Positions 1 through 10,505 are shown, counted from the first letter of the stretch. The stretch: DNA of 64,000 bases from Sneathiellales bacterium (GCA_028277845.1 JANQFL010000002.1:1-64000), one strand, 5' to 3'. A program made the numbers and translations. The notes: generated by a model not told the origin, from the letters alone.

Positions 1-61
1 CGCGCAAGCCGTCTGACGCCGTTGGGGGGCGGCCGCTCGGAAACCCGGAGGGACGGGCGTC

Positions 62-140
62 TTGGCGCCAAATCCGGCGGCTGCCGTCTCGGCCATACCC
101 CGGGTATGGCCTTCACCACCAGCCTTGGCCTTGGCGCCAA
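62..140. repeat. cluster of palindromes in the non-coding start of the window
   Basis: Bases 1-317 contain no gene I recognise; open frames exist but resemble no family. Within them the self-complementary decamer TTGGCGCCAA occurs twice (62-71 and 131-140). Between the copies lies a perfect 10-bp inverted repeat with a one-base centre (arms 91-100 and 102-111, GGCCATACCC / GGGTATGGCC). There is no T-run, so a simple terminator is unlikely. It could be a protein-binding region or the remnant of an intergenic repeat family. Confidence 0.5.
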
Positions 141-235
141 TACGCTCCGTCAGAATGCTTCCATCTAAAGAGGAACTGCTCTAGAACGGCAAACGGACAT
201 ATGGCCCATGGTTTCGCGGCGTTTGGTCAATTCAC

Positions 236-1418
<1,183 letters not shown>

Positions 1419-1422
1419 TCGG

Positions 1423-2487
1423 CTACGCCCTGATGGCGTGCCGCGCCACCTTCTTCATCACCGTCGGCAGGGCATAGCCGCCGAACTCATCGGGCCGCAC
1501 CCACACGCCATCGGCATCACCGCCGTCGGCCGTCCCACGCAGCACGGTGAGTTCCAGCCGGAAATGGGTGAACACGTGCACGACCCGGCCCGGCAACACA
1601 TCCCAGTCCGCCGGTATCGGCGCATGACCCGCCGCCGTTTCCGCACCCCAGTCCTCATCGGTCCAGGGCGTGCCGGGAAACTCCATCATGCCGCCGAGCA
1701 GGCCCTGTTCCGGCCGGCGGCGCAACAGCACGGCGCCGTCGGGCCGTTCGGCCCAGAACACCACGCCCCGTCGTACCGGGCGTTTCTTCTTCGGCGCCTT
1801 GCGCGGCAGTTGGGCCGCGTCGCCCGCCGCGGCGGCTTGGCAGTCAGCCTGCAGCGGACAGCGGGCGCAATCGGGCCGGCGCGGCGTGCAGACCGTGGCG
1901 CCCAGGTCCATCATGGCCTGGGCGAAATCGCCGGGCCGGTGCGCACCGGTCAGAGTGTCCGCCAAATCGTAGAGCGCGGTCTTCGCACCCGGCAGCGGAT
2001 CGCGCACCCGGAACAGCCGGGCCACCACCCGCTCCACATTGCCGTCCACCACCGTTGTCGCCTGGCCGAAGGCGATCGCGGCAATGGCGGCGGCGGTATA
2101 GCGGCCGATGCCGGGTAAACCCAGCAACTGCCGTTCGTCGTCGGGAAACCGGCCGCCATGCTCCGCCGCCACGATCCAGGCGCATTTGTGCAGGTTGCGG
2201 GCGCGGGCGTAGTAGCCGAGCCCCTGCCATGCCGTCAGCACGCCGTCCAGGTCGGCGGCGGCCAGATCGTGGACCGTGGGCCAGCGGGTGATGAAATCGC
2301 GGAAATAGCCCTGCACCGCCGCCACCGTGGTCTGCTGCAGCATGATTTCGCTGAGCCAGACATGATAGGGATCGGCGGTCTCACCCGGTTGGGCCCGCCA
2401 GGGCAGGTCGCGCCGCTCGCGGTCGTACCAAGCCAGCAACCGGCGCCGCAGGTCTTCGGGTTTCGTCGGGGAAGCGGGTGCGCTCAC
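1423..2487 (-). CDS. mutY: A/G-specific adenine DNA glycosylase MutY
   Basis: Base-excision repair enzyme that removes adenine mispaired with 8-oxoguanine. The 354-residue protein has the glycosylase core with SEIMLQQT, whose Glu47 corresponds to the catalytic acid, then the helix-hairpin-helix LPGIGRYTA followed by the conserved Asp in VVDGNVERV. A four-cysteine iron-sulfur loop follows (spacing C-x6-C-x2-C-x5-C). The C-terminal third is the NUDIX-like domain that recognises 8-oxoG. It reads towards ccrM and is divergent from dciA with about 85 bp between them, a conserved alphaproteobacterial arrangement. Confidence 0.95.
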   Translation of the reverse strand: MSAPASPTKPEDLRRRLLAWYDRERRDLPWRAQPGETADPYHVWLSEIMLQQTTVAAVQGYFRDFITRWPTVHDLAAADLDGVLTAWQGLGYYARARNLHKCAWIVAAEHGGRFPDDERQLLGLPGIGRYTAAAIAAIAFGQATTVVDGNVERVVARLFRVRDPLPGAKTALYDLADTLTGAHRPGDFAQAMMDLGATVCTPRRPDCARCPLQADCQAAAAGDAAQLPRKAPKKKRPVRRGVVFWAERPDGAVLLRRRPEQGLLGGMMEFPGTPWTDEDWGAETAAGHAPIPADWDVLPGRVVHVFTHFRLELTVLRGTADGGDADGVWVRPDEFGGYALPTVMKKVARHAIRA

Positions 2488-2572
2488 GGAAAAATCATTC
2501 GGTCTGGCCCAGATAACCCTCTACATATGGCATACTTGACCCATCGGCCCAATCGACAACGTACCCGCCCCG

Positions 2573-3055
2573 ATGAGCGACAAAGACAAACGCATGCGCA
2601 AGCCGGTCGGCCTGGCCAGCGTCCTGCCCAAGGTGACGAAAACCGCCATGAAGCGGAAGGGCTTTGCCGTCGGCGACGTGGTGCATAGCTGGCAAAGCAT
2701 CGTCGGCGAGGCCCTGTCCCGGCAAAGTTGCCCGGAATCTCTCTATTTTCCGAAGAATGAGAACGGCCACGGTACTTTGAAGGTGCGGGTCGACGGACCG
2801 CTGGCGCTGGAACTGCAGCACCTGGCCCCCCTGGTCATCGAGCGGGTCAACGGATTTTACGGCTATAAGGTGGTCGAGCGCCTGACCATCGTGCAGGGGC
2901 CGGTGATCCGAGCGACGCCGAAAGTCCGTAAACCGGTACGCCCCCTGACCGAGCGCGAGCGGGCCCTGTTGGACGAAGCCGTCGCCGGAACCAAGGACGA
3001 CGGCCTGCGCCACGCCCTCGAATCCCTGGGCCGCGAGGTGCTGGCGCGCCAATGA
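2573..3055 (+). CDS. dciA: DUF721 / DciA-like helicase-loading protein
   Basis: A 160-residue protein of the DUF721 family, whose characterised member DciA loads the replicative helicase DnaB in bacteria lacking DnaC/DnaI. The N-terminal half has the family's fold, with a conserved Trp in HSWQSIVGE, a basic beta segment, and LxVRVDGPLALELQHL around residues 65-85. The C-terminal part is basic and low-complexity. Neighbours mutY, dsbA and smc match its usual alphaproteobacterial context. The family is clear; helicase loading is inferred from family knowledge. Confidence 0.82.
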   Translation: MSDKDKRMRKPVGLASVLPKVTKTAMKRKGFAVGDVVHSWQSIVGEALSRQSCPESLYFPKNENGHGTLKVRVDGPLALELQHLAPLVIERVNGFYGYKVVERLTIVQGPVIRATPKVRKPVRPLTERERALLDEAVAGTKDDGLRHALESLGREVLARQ

Positions 3056-3185
3056 ATTCTACCCGTTTGGAACGAAATCGGCCCGAATCCGCCGTTGATG
3101 GCGCGATTCAAAGGTTAATTTTCGGCCTTCGTTCCGCCACAAAAATCTTGTTGATAACTGAATCTGACGTGTTGAGGAGGTCGGG

Positions 3186-3848
3186 ATGAAAAATTATACT
3201 GCCACTACATATTGTGGTCTGGAGCGCATCGTGCCCCTAGAACGGCGAACAGTACTGGGTTTGATGGCGGGAACCGCGACGGTTCTGGCGGCCGGACCGT
3301 CGTGGGCGGCGGGTGACCTGGACTACGCCAAGGGCGATATGGTCCTGGGCAAGCCCGATGCGCCGGTGACCATCATCGAATACGCCTCGATGACCTGCCC
3401 GCACTGCGCCACGTTCCACCAACAGACGTTCAAGGGCCTCAAGGAAAAGTACGTCGATACCGGCAAGGCGCGGTTCGTGTTCCGGGAGTTTCCGCTCGAC
3501 CGCAACGCCTTCGTCGCCTCCAAGCTGGCCCGCTGCGCCGGCGAGAAACGCTTCTTTCCGACCCTCGACATGCTGTTCGCCCGGCAGGCCAGCTGGTCCC
3601 GCGAACAGGACCCGACACAGCAACTGGCCAAGATCGTGCGGTTCGCCGGCATCGGCCGGGAAAAGTTCGAGGCCTGTGTCGCCAATCAGACCCTGGGTGA
3701 CGAGATTCTCAACCGGCGCCTCGAAGGCTCGGAAAAACATGAAATCGGCTCGACTCCGAGCTTCGTGATCAACGGCAAAACCTACGCAGGCGCCATGTCG
3801 CTCGAGGAATTCAGCGAAATCATCGACGATTTGTTGCCCGCGTCCTAA
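3186..3848 (+). CDS. DsbA-family periplasmic thiol-disulfide oxidoreductase
   Basis: Thioredoxin-fold protein of 220 residues exported to the periplasm. The N-terminus has ERRTVLGL followed by a hydrophobic stretch ending near AWA (about residues 19-42), a possible Tat-type signal. The redox motif is CPHC (Cys71-Cys74), with the cis-proline loop GSTPSFVING near the C-terminus. The start at 3186 is preceded by a strong GAGGAGG ribosome-binding site; a GTG at 3231 would shorten the n-region but has a weaker site. Similar single-domain proteins sit before smc in many alphaproteobacteria. It probably oxidises or isomerises exported proteins. Confidence 0.88.
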   Translation: MKNYTATTYCGLERIVPLERRTVLGLMAGTATVLAAGPSWAAGDLDYAKGDMVLGKPDAPVTIIEYASMTCPHCATFHQQTFKGLKEKYVDTGKARFVFREFPLDRNAFVASKLARCAGEKRFFPTLDMLFARQASWSREQDPTQQLAKIVRFAGIGREKFEACVANQTLGDEILNRRLEGSEKHEIGSTPSFVINGKTYAGAMSLEEFSEIIDDLLPAS

Positions 3849-3864
3849 CAGTTATGGAGACACC

Positions 3865-6800
3865 TTGCAGTTTACCCGGCTGAAAATTACCGGCTTCAAA
3901 TCCTTCGTCGAACCGACGGAAGTACACATTGAGCCGGGTCTGACAGGTGTCGTAGGACCCAACGGTTGCGGAAAATCCAATCTGGTGGAGGCGCTCCGCT
4001 GGGTGATGGGCGAGACGTCGGCCAAGAAGATGCGCGGCGGCGCCATGGACGACGTCATCTTCTCCGGCACCGCGACCCGGCCGTCACGCAATCTGGCCGA
4101 AGTCACCCTGGTCCTGGATAATTCCGACCGCCAGGCGCCGGCCCAGTTCAACGAAACGGACGAAATCGAGATCACCCGGCAGATCGCCCGGGAATCGGGT
4201 TCCACATACCGGATCAACGGCCGCGAGGTGCGGGCCAAGGACGTGCAGCTGCTGTTCGCCGACCTGGCGACCGGCGCCCATTCCACCGCCATGGTCAGCC
4301 AGGGCCGGGTCGGCGCCCTGATCGGCGCCAAACCGACGGAGCGGCGGGCGTTGCTGGAAGAGGCCGCCGGCATCACCGGCCTGCACTCGCGCCGCCACGA
4401 AGCCGAACTGCGCCTGCGCGCCGCCGATACCAACCTGGAACGGCTGGACGACGTCATCCAGTCCCTGGAATCCCAACTGCAGGGCTTGAAGCGCCAGGCC
4501 CGCCAGGCCACCCGGTACCGCAATATCTCGGGCCATATCCGCCGGGCCGAATCGATCATGTTCCACCTACGCTGGACGGCGGCCGTCGATGCCCGTGACG
4601 CCGTTCAGGCCAAGCTTGCGGAACTGGAAGCCAAGGTCGCGGAACTGACCCAGGCCGCCGCCGCCGCATCGACCGCCCAGGCCAATGCCGGCCAGGCCGT
4701 CCCGCCCTTGCGCGAGAAGGAAGCCGAAGCGGCGGCCTCGCTGCATCGCCTTTCGGTGGCGCGGGAAAACCTGGACGCCGAGGAACAGCGGGCCAAGGAC
4801 GCGACGGCGCAACTGCAGCAGCGCCTGGAACAGATCGGCGCGGACAGCGAACGGGAGCAGCACCGCAAGCGGGAAGCGGAAGACAACATGGCCCGCCTGC
4901 AAGAGGAAGCCGGGCAATTGACGGCGGGTCAGGCCGCCGAGGCCGATGCCCGCGCCGAAGCCGACGACACGCTGGCCGAGTGCCAGCGGACACTGGCGTC
5001 GCAGCAAACCGTGCTGGACGACGTCTCCCAGCGGGTCGCCCAGGTCAACGCCCAGCGCCAGGCCATTGAGCGGCAGATCCGCCAGGCCGAACAGCAGATC
5101 GAACGGTTCGACCAGCGCCTGCGCCAGATCGGCGAGGAGCACGAGGCCCTGATCGCCCAGGGCGGCGGTGACGGCGGCGAAGCTCTGGACGTGGAAATCA
5201 CCGGTCTGAAGTCGCGCAGCGATGCCGCGCACGACGCAGCGGAAAACGCCGAGCGCAAGCGCCTGGAAAGCCAGGGCGTCGAAGCCGAGGCACGGGACAC
5301 CCTGCAGAGCAACCAGTCCGCCGTCGCGAAGTTGCAGGCGGAGGAACGGGCGCTGGCGGAACTGGTGGCCGATCATTCCGACGAGATGTGGCCGCCCCTG
5401 ATCGATGCGATCACGGTGACGCCGGGCCTGGAAGCGGCCCTGGGCGCCGCCCTTGGTGACGACCTGCAGGCGCCCGCGGACGAAGCCGCGCCGGTGCACT
5501 GGCGTTCGCTGCCCCCTCTGGCTCATACGCCGCCCCTGCCCGCCGGCGCCGATGCGCTGAGCAACCACGTCAAGGCACCGGACGCCTTGTCCCGCCGTTT
5601 GAGCCAGATCGGCATCGTCGACGCGGAACAGGCCGCCGCCCTGGTGCCGCAACTGGTGCAGGGACAGCGCCTGGTGAGCAAGGACGGCACCCTGTGGCGC
5701 TGGGACGGTTTCGTCGCCGGCGCCGAAGGCACCGCCGCCGCCGCCCGGCTGGCCCAGCGCAACCGCCTGGAGGAAGTCCGGGTCGAACTGACCGACGCCG
5801 AACGCCGGCTGGCCGCCGCCCAAGGCCAATTCGACAAGGCCAAGGCGGATGTCGCCCGGGCCGCGTCCGCCGAGAAGGACGCCCGCGAAACCGCACGGCA
5901 GGCCGACCGCGCCCTGCGCGACGCACAGGGCCGTCAGACCCAGGCCGCCGCGGCCGAAGCGGCGCGGCGCTCGAAGATCGCGTCTTTGCAGGAAAACGCG
6001 GAAAGCACCCGCGCGGAGCGGGAAGAGGCGATCGATGCCCGGCGCGACGCCACCGAAGCCGCGGCCGAACTGCCGCAGGAAGACGTTTTGCACGGCGAAC
6101 TGACCGAGGCCCGTCGCGCCACCGAGCAGTTGCGGGAAACCACGGCGGAAGCCCGGGCCGAGCGGGACCGGATCGTGCGCGAGGCCGAGACCCGGGCCAA
6201 ACGGCTGGGTCAGATCGAGCAGGAGAAACAGGCCTGGCAGTTGCGCTCGGACGACGCCGAGCGGCAAACCGGGGCCCTGACCGAGCGGCGCGAGGATGCC
6301 CGGACGGAACTGGCCTCGTGGCAGGACAAACCGGCCGAAATCGCCGCACAGCGTGCCGCCCTGCTGGACCGCATCGGCGAGGCCGAAAGCGTGCGCAACG
6401 AGGCGGCCGATGCCCTGGCGCAGGCCGAAAACGATCTGGCCGAACGGGACAAGGCCTTGCGCATGGCCGAACAGGCGCTGGGTGAGAGCCGGGAAAACCG
6501 GGCCCGGCTGCAAAGCGACGCCGAGCACGCCGGCGAGGTTCTGACCGACCTGACCCAGCGCATCCGCGAGGAGTTGGAGTGCGAACCGCAAGGTGTCCTG
6601 GCGGCGGCCGAGATCAAGGAAGACGAGGAACTGCCCGACCTTGAATCCACCGAACGCAAGCTGGAACGCCTGAAAAAGGAACGGGACAATATGGGCCCCG
6701 TCAACCTGCGCGCCGACATGGAAGCGCAGGAGGTCGGCGAGCAGATCGAATCCCTGCTGTCCGAGCGCAGCGACCTGGAGGCGGCCATCGCCAAGCTGCG

Positions 6801-7317
6801 CCAGGCCATTTCCAACCTCAACCGGGAAGGCCGGCAACGGCTGCTGGCGGCTTTCGAGGAAGTGGACAAGCACTTCCAGGAACTGTTCGTCCGCATGTTC
6901 GGCGGCGGTCAGGCCCACCTCAAGCTGACCGAATCCGACGACCCGCTGGAAGCCGGCCTGGAAATCCTGGCCAGCCCGCCCGGCAAGCGCCTGCAGGTCA
7001 TGTCGCTGCTGTCGGGCGGCGAACAGGCCCTGACCGCACTGTCGCTGCTGTTCGCCGTGTTCCTGACCAATCCGGCGCCGATCTGCGTGCTCGACGAAGT
7101 GGACGCGCCGCTCGACGACACGAATGTCGAGCGGCTATGCAATCTGGTCGAGGAACTGGGCCGCTCGGGCGCCACCCGCTTCCTGACGGTGACCCACAAT
7201 CCCATCAGCATGGCGGCCATGGACCGGCTCTATGGCGTGACCATGGCGGAGCGCGGTATTTCGCAGCTCGTGTCGGTCGATCTGGAGGCCGCCGAGGCGA
7301 TGCGGGAATCGGCTTGA
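3865..7317 (+). CDS. smc: chromosome segregation ATPase SMC
   Basis: A 1150-residue SMC protein that, as a dimer with ScpA/ScpB, compacts and segregates the chromosome. The N-terminal ATPase half has Walker A GPNGCGKS (residues 31-38). Long Ala/Glu/Arg-rich coiled coils flank a hinge near residues 510-620. The C-terminal half has the ABC signature LLSGGEQALTALSLLF and Walker B VLDEVDAPLDD. Translation appears to begin at a TTG (3865), 16 bases after the dsbA stop, with GGAGA just upstream; no better in-frame ATG precedes the conserved FTRLKITGFKSF start. Length and architecture are normal. Confidence 0.96.
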   Translation: MQFTRLKITGFKSFVEPTEVHIEPGLTGVVGPNGCGKSNLVEALRWVMGETSAKKMRGGAMDDVIFSGTATRPSRNLAEVTLVLDNSDRQAPAQFNETDEIEITRQIARESGSTYRINGREVRAKDVQLLFADLATGAHSTAMVSQGRVGALIGAKPTERRALLEEAAGITGLHSRRHEAELRLRAADTNLERLDDVIQSLESQLQGLKRQARQATRYRNISGHIRRAESIMFHLRWTAAVDARDAVQAKLAELEAKVAELTQAAAAASTAQANAGQAVPPLREKEAEAAASLHRLSVARENLDAEEQRAKDATAQLQQRLEQIGADSEREQHRKREAEDNMARLQEEAGQLTAGQAAEADARAEADDTLAECQRTLASQQTVLDDVSQRVAQVNAQRQAIERQIRQAEQQIERFDQRLRQIGEEHEALIAQGGGDGGEALDVEITGLKSRSDAAHDAAENAERKRLESQGVEAEARDTLQSNQSAVAKLQAEERALAELVADHSDEMWPPLIDAITVTPGLEAALGAALGDDLQAPADEAAPVHWRSLPPLAHTPPLPAGADALSNHVKAPDALSRRLSQIGIVDAEQAAALVPQLVQGQRLVSKDGTLWRWDGFVAGAEGTAAAARLAQRNRLEEVRVELTDAERRLAAAQGQFDKAKADVARAASAEKDARETARQADRALRDAQGRQTQAAAAEAARRSKIASLQENAESTRAEREEAIDARRDATEAAAELPQEDVLHGELTEARRATEQLRETTAEARAERDRIVREAETRAKRLGQIEQEKQAWQLRSDDAERQTGALTERREDARTELASWQDKPAEIAAQRAALLDRIGEAESVRNEAADALAQAENDLAERDKALRMAEQALGESRENRARLQSDAEHAGEVLTDLTQRIREELECEPQGVLAAAEIKEDEELPDLESTERKLERLKKERDNMGPVNLRADMEAQEVGEQIESLLSERSDLEAAIAKLRQAISNLNREGRQRLLAAFEEVDKHFQELFVRMFGGGQAHLKLTESDDPLEAGLEILASPPGKRLQVMSLLSGGEQALTALSLLFAVFLTNPAPICVLDEVDAPLDDTNVERLCNLVEELGRSGATRFLTVTHNPISMAAMDRLYGVTMAERGISQLVSVDLEAAEAMRESA

Positions 7318-7372
7318 CCCGGCCGCCGATCCGGCCCGAATCGCGAGGCAAAAAACTCAAGATTTCTGCGCC

Positions 7373-7435
7373 TTACACCCCCCTACAGGTGTGTCATAAT
7401 CGCGCCTTGACAGGGGCTATGCCTGCCCGTAAGTT
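7373..7435 (+). promoter_or_regulatory. candidate sigma-70 promoters of the atp (F0) operon
   Basis: Two promoter-like pairs precede atpI in the 188-bp gap after smc: TTACAC (7373-7378) / CATAAT (7395-7400) with a 16-bp spacer, and TTGACA (7407-7412) / TAAGTT (7430-7435) with a 17-bp spacer. The second has a consensus -35 box. No terminator with a T-run was seen after smc. Confidence 0.45.
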
Positions 7436-7505
7436 GGCGCCGCCTTCGGCAAGGCTCCTGCCGGACCCGACCGGGTTCGGCGCGATCTTCTGAGCGATTT
7501 TTCCG

Positions 7506-7886
7506 ATGGGTGATGACCGCAAGCCCGACGCGCTGAAAGACCTGGATGCGCGCCTCAGGGCGGCTAGGGCCGAACACCAAGAGGACGGACCCGACAGCCC
7601 CCGCGCGGAGAACACCCGGGCCCAGAACTGGGCGTGGCGGATCGCCATTGAGATGGTCGTTGCGGTCGCGTTCGGAGGCGGGATCGGTTGGTTGCTCGAC
7701 ACCTGGTTGGACACCATGCCGATCTTTCTCATCCTGTTCTTCCTGTTGGGAGCGGGAGCGGGTTTTCGCAATGTCTACCGCGCTGCCGCGGCGATCAACA
7801 AGGCGGCGTGGGACGAAGATCAAAGGGATGACGCCAGCCAGGCGTCAGATGATGGAACGGACAGCAAACGTGGCGGAAAAAAGTAG
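7506..7886 (+). CDS. atpI: ATP synthase protein I (AtpI)
   Basis: A 126-residue membrane protein with a charged N-terminus, two transmembrane helices (around residues 42-63 and 70-90) and a charged, low-complexity tail. AtpI helps assemble the c-ring and may take part in cation transport. It is the first gene of an F0-only operon, as in Rhodospirillum-type genomes where F1 genes lie elsewhere. Its 3' end overlaps the start of atpB, which suggests translational coupling. Confidence 0.88.
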   Translation: MGDDRKPDALKDLDARLRAARAEHQEDGPDSPRAENTRAQNWAWRIAIEMVVAVAFGGGIGWLLDTWLDTMPIFLILFFLLGAGAGFRNVYRAAAAINKAAWDEDQRDDASQASDDGTDSKRGGKK

Positions 7887-8607
7887 CCCCCTTGCACAAT
7901 TCGATATCAAGACCCTGATCGAGATTTGGATCGGCGGCGTGGATGTGTCCTTTACGAATTCCGCCGCCTGGATGGTGACTGCCGTCGTCTTGATCACGGC
8001 GTTCATGACATTGAGCATGCGCGGCCGGGCCATGGTACCGGGCCGGATGCAGTCGATTGCGGAACTGTGCTACGAGTTTATTGCCAACATGCTGACAGAG
8101 AATGTCGGCTCCGGCGGTCGGCAGTACTTCCCGTTCATCTTCACGCTGTTCATCTTCATCCTGTTCAGCAACCTGCTGGGCATGCTGCCCTACTCGTTCA
8201 CCACCACCAGCCACATCATCGTCACCTTCGCCATGGCGTTCGTCGTTTTCATCGGCGTGACGATCATCGGCTTCGCCAAGAACGGCGCCGGCTTCCTGCG
8301 CCTGTTCGTGCCGTCGGGCGTGCCGCCGGTGCTGTTGCTGCTGCTGGTGCCGATCGAGATCATTTCCTATTTCGTCCGCCCCATCAGCCTGTCGGTGCGT
8401 CTGTTCGCCAACATGATGGCGGGACACACCATGTTGAAGGTGTTCGGCGGTTTCGTCGTAAGCCTGGGAGTTTGGCTGGGCTGGGCGCCTCTCTTGTTCA
8501 TCGTCGCCCTGACCGGCCTGGAAATCGGCATCGCCCTGCTGCAGGCCTACGTCTTCACCATTCTCAGCTGTCTCTACCTGCACGATGCGCTGCATCCGGG
8601 GCACTGA
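7852..8607 (+). CDS. atpB: F0F1 ATP synthase subunit a
   Basis: The a subunit forms the proton half-channels beside the c-ring. It is highly hydrophobic, with about five to six helices, and carries the essential arginine in SVRLFANMMAGH. The C-terminal helix ends in YVFTILSCLYLHDALHPGH. The open frame continues upstream, but that part overlaps atpI and is not conserved. I chose ATG 7852 (251 residues); ATG 7849 and GTG 7870 are alternatives, and GTG would give an N-terminus (AEKSSPLAQF) closest to known homologues. Confidence 0.92.
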   Translation: MERTANVAEKSSPLAQFDIKTLIEIWIGGVDVSFTNSAAWMVTAVVLITAFMTLSMRGRAMVPGRMQSIAELCYEFIANMLTENVGSGGRQYFPFIFTLFIFILFSNLLGMLPYSFTTTSHIIVTFAMAFVVFIGVTIIGFAKNGAGFLRLFVPSGVPPVLLLLLVPIEIISYFVRPISLSVRLFANMMAGHTMLKVFGGFVVSLGVWLGWAPLLFIVALTGLEIGIALLQAYVFTILSCLYLHDALHPGH

Positions 8608-8661
8608 TCGTCTTAACTAACGTCCATTCCACCCTATATCTGATAAAGAGGAACTCGAACC

Positions 8662-8889
8662 ATGGAAGCTGAAGCCGCAAAGCTGATTGGCGCCGGACTT
8701 GCCACCATCGCCCTCGCCGGTGTCGGTGTCGGTATCGGTAACATCTTCGGCAGCTACACCGCCGCCGCCGTCCGCAACCCCGCCGCCGCGCCGAAGGTCT
8801 TCGGTAACGTGCTGCTGGGCTTTGCCCTGACCGAAGCGATCGCGCTGTTCGCGCTGGTGATCGCGATGCTGATTCTGTTCGCGTTTTAA
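8662..8889 (+). CDS. atpE: F0F1 ATP synthase subunit c
   Basis: A 75-residue hairpin protein that forms the proton-translocating rotor ring. Two hydrophobic helices flank the polar loop containing RNP (residues 38-40). The proton-binding carboxylate is Glu58 in [14 protein letters not shown], typical of H+-coupled rings. A GAGG-type ribosome-binding site precedes the ATG. It lies between atpB and the two b-type subunits. Confidence 0.96.
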   Translation: MEAEAAKLIGAGLATIALAGVGVGIGNIFGSYTAAAVRNPAAAPKVFGNVLLGFALTEAIALFALVIAMLILFAF

Positions 8890-8950
8890 TCGAACCGCAT
8901 CGGTACGGTAGGGCCGGTCATGTGACCGGCCCGCAGACGGAGACCGGGCA

Positions 8951-9442
8951 ATGCCCCAATTAGATATTGCCACCTTTGCGCCCCAGTTGGTGTGGTTGGC
9001 GATCACCTTCATCTTCCTGTACATCGTGCTGTCCAAGGTGGCGCTGCCCCGGGTCGGCGAAGTGCTGGAAGAGCGCCAGCAGCGCATCGCCGACGATCTG
9101 GACCAGGCCGAAAAGCTGAAGTCCGATTCGGAGAAGGCGCTGGCCGACTATGAAGCGGCCCTCGACGAAGCCCGCAGCAAGGCCCACGCCATCGCCGCGG
9201 ACATGCACGAGAAGCTGGCTGCCGACGCGGCCGAGCGCAAGGCCGAGGTCGATGCCGAGCTCAACGCCAAGGCCCAGGAAGCGGAAGCCCGCATCGCGGC
9301 CGCCCGCGAGGACGCGATGTCCCACGTGCGGGAAATCGCCGTCGACGTGGCTTCGGGCGTGGTCGGCAAGCTGCTGAACAGCGAACCCGATAGCGCGGCG
9401 ATCGCCAGGGCGATCGATGCCGAGATGAGCGGGGGCAAATAG
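8951..9442 (+). CDS. atpF': F0F1 ATP synthase subunit b' (AtpF')
   Basis: One of two b-type peripheral stalk subunits; alphaproteobacteria and phototrophs use a b/b' heterodimer. The 163-residue protein has one N-terminal transmembrane helix (about residues 12-28, LVWLAITFIFLYIVLSKVALP) followed by a long Ala/Glu/Lys-rich amphipathic helix. Its stop codon abuts the ATG of atpF. The first of the pair is assigned b' from gene order and from its divergence from the b sequence. Confidence 0.88.
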   Translation: MPQLDIATFAPQLVWLAITFIFLYIVLSKVALPRVGEVLEERQQRIADDLDQAEKLKSDSEKALADYEAALDEARSKAHAIAADMHEKLAADAAERKAEVDAELNAKAQEAEARIAAAREDAMSHVREIAVDVASGVVGKLLNSEPDSAAIARAIDAEMSGGK

Positions 9443-9925
9443 ATGTTTGACGAATCATTCTGGGTCGCCGTCGCCTTCGCCGGCTTCATCGGGGTCGCCA
9501 TCTATTTCAAGCTCCCCGGCATGATCACCAAGCTCTTGGATGAGCGGGCCGAGAAGATCCGCAACGACCTGGACGAAGCCCAGCGTCTGCGCGAGGAAGC
9601 CCAGGCCCTGTTCGCCGACTATCAGCGCAAGACCCGCAACGCGGCCAAGGAAGCCGAGGACATCGTCGCCCATGCCGAGGCGGAAGCCAAGCGCCACGCC
9701 GAACAGGCCAGCAAGGACCTGGCCGACCTGATGGAACGGCGCACCGCCCAGGCGGAAGCGAAGATCGCCCAGGCCGAGGCCCAGGCCGTCCAGGACGTGC
9801 GCGCCGCCGCTGTCGACCTGGCCGTCAATGCCGCCCGCCGGGTGATGCAGGACGACCTGGCCGCCGACAAGGCCGACGCCCTGGTCGACGCCGCCATTTC
9901 GGACCTGCGCGGCAAGCTGCACTGA
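9443..9925 (+). CDS. atpF: F0F1 ATP synthase subunit b
   Basis: Peripheral stalk subunit of 160 residues. One N-terminal membrane helix (FWVAVAFAGFIGVAIYFKLP) is followed by a long charged coiled coil rich in Ala/Glu/Gln repeats and a C-terminal VDLAVNAARRVMQ segment typical of b subunits. It starts directly after the atpF' stop and is the last gene before a strong terminator, so atpI-B-E-F'-F form one transcript. Confidence 0.9.
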   Translation: MFDESFWVAVAFAGFIGVAIYFKLPGMITKLLDERAEKIRNDLDEAQRLREEAQALFADYQRKTRNAAKEAEDIVAHAEAEAKRHAEQASKDLADLMERRTAQAEAKIAQAEAQAVQDVRAAAVDLAVNAARRVMQDDLAADKADALVDAAISDLRGKLH

Positions 9926-9948
9926 GTTCCGCCGGTTCATCCGGACGT

Positions 9949-9981
9949 AAAAAGGCCCCGCTTCTCGAGCGGGGCTTTTTT
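9949..9981 (+). terminator. Rho-independent terminator of the atp operon
   Basis: An 8-bp GC-rich stem (GCCCCGCT 9955-9962 with AGCGGGGC 9968-9975) and a 5-base loop, followed by six T (9976-9981) and preceded by five A. It begins 24 bp after the atpF stop. Confidence 0.93.
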
Positions 9982-10106
9982 ATGGACGAACGGGCAAGTC
10001 TTTTGGACGAAACGGCCAATCTTGGCCGGCCTTTGAAATTGTCCGCCCCGCTGTGTTCCTATATTGTTCTCCTCAACACATCCTATTGAACAAGGAGCAC
10101 GCGGGA

Positions 10107-10505
10107 ATGATCGAGGGAAGCTGCTGCTGCGGCGCGGTCAAGTTCAGGCTGACGTCCGAACCGTCCATGATGGGCACATGTCACTGCTCGCGCTGCCGCA
10201 AGGCCGGCGCCAGCACCATCGTCTTCGTCAGGAAAGAACACCTGCAGTGGATCCAAGGCAAGGAACACGTGGCGCTCTATCAGCCCGCCGCGCCCTACAA
10301 ATACGGCCGATGCTTTTGCAGGATCTGCGGCACGTCGCTCGGCGAAATCCTCTCGGATGAGGACAGTTTCCCGATCGCGGCCAATGCCCTGGACTCGGAC
10401 ATCGGCATCAGGAACCAGTTCCACGAGTTCGTATCCGAGAAACCGGCCTGGCACGACATCTGCGACGACGCCCCGCAATCCGAGGGACATCCATCACCTA
10501 CCTAA
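10107..10505 (+). CDS. GFA-family (CENP-V/GFA domain) zinc-binding protein
   Basis: A 132-residue protein of the glutathione-dependent formaldehyde-activating family fold. Cysteines characteristic of the zinc sites are visible: GSCCCGAVKF near the N-terminus, GTCHCSRCRKAG near residue 32 and CFCRICGTSL near residue 72. The start at 10107 follows AAGGAG at 10092-10097; the longer open frame from 10053 lacks such a site. Most family members have no proven formaldehyde activity, so substrate is unknown. It stands alone between two similar terminator hairpins. Confidence 0.8.
   Translation: MIEGSCCCGAVKFRLTSEPSMMGTCHCSRCRKAGASTIVFVRKEHLQWIQGKEHVALYQPAAPYKYGRCFCRICGTSLGEILSDEDSFPIAANALDSDIGIRNQFHEFVSEKPAWHDICDDAPQSEGHPSPT

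Noticed and set aside
4567-6918. Long minus-strand open frame of 783 codons inside smc
   Set aside because: It is a shadow of the GC-rich smc coding sequence, with low-complexity Gly/Leu/Gln composition and no recognisable domain.
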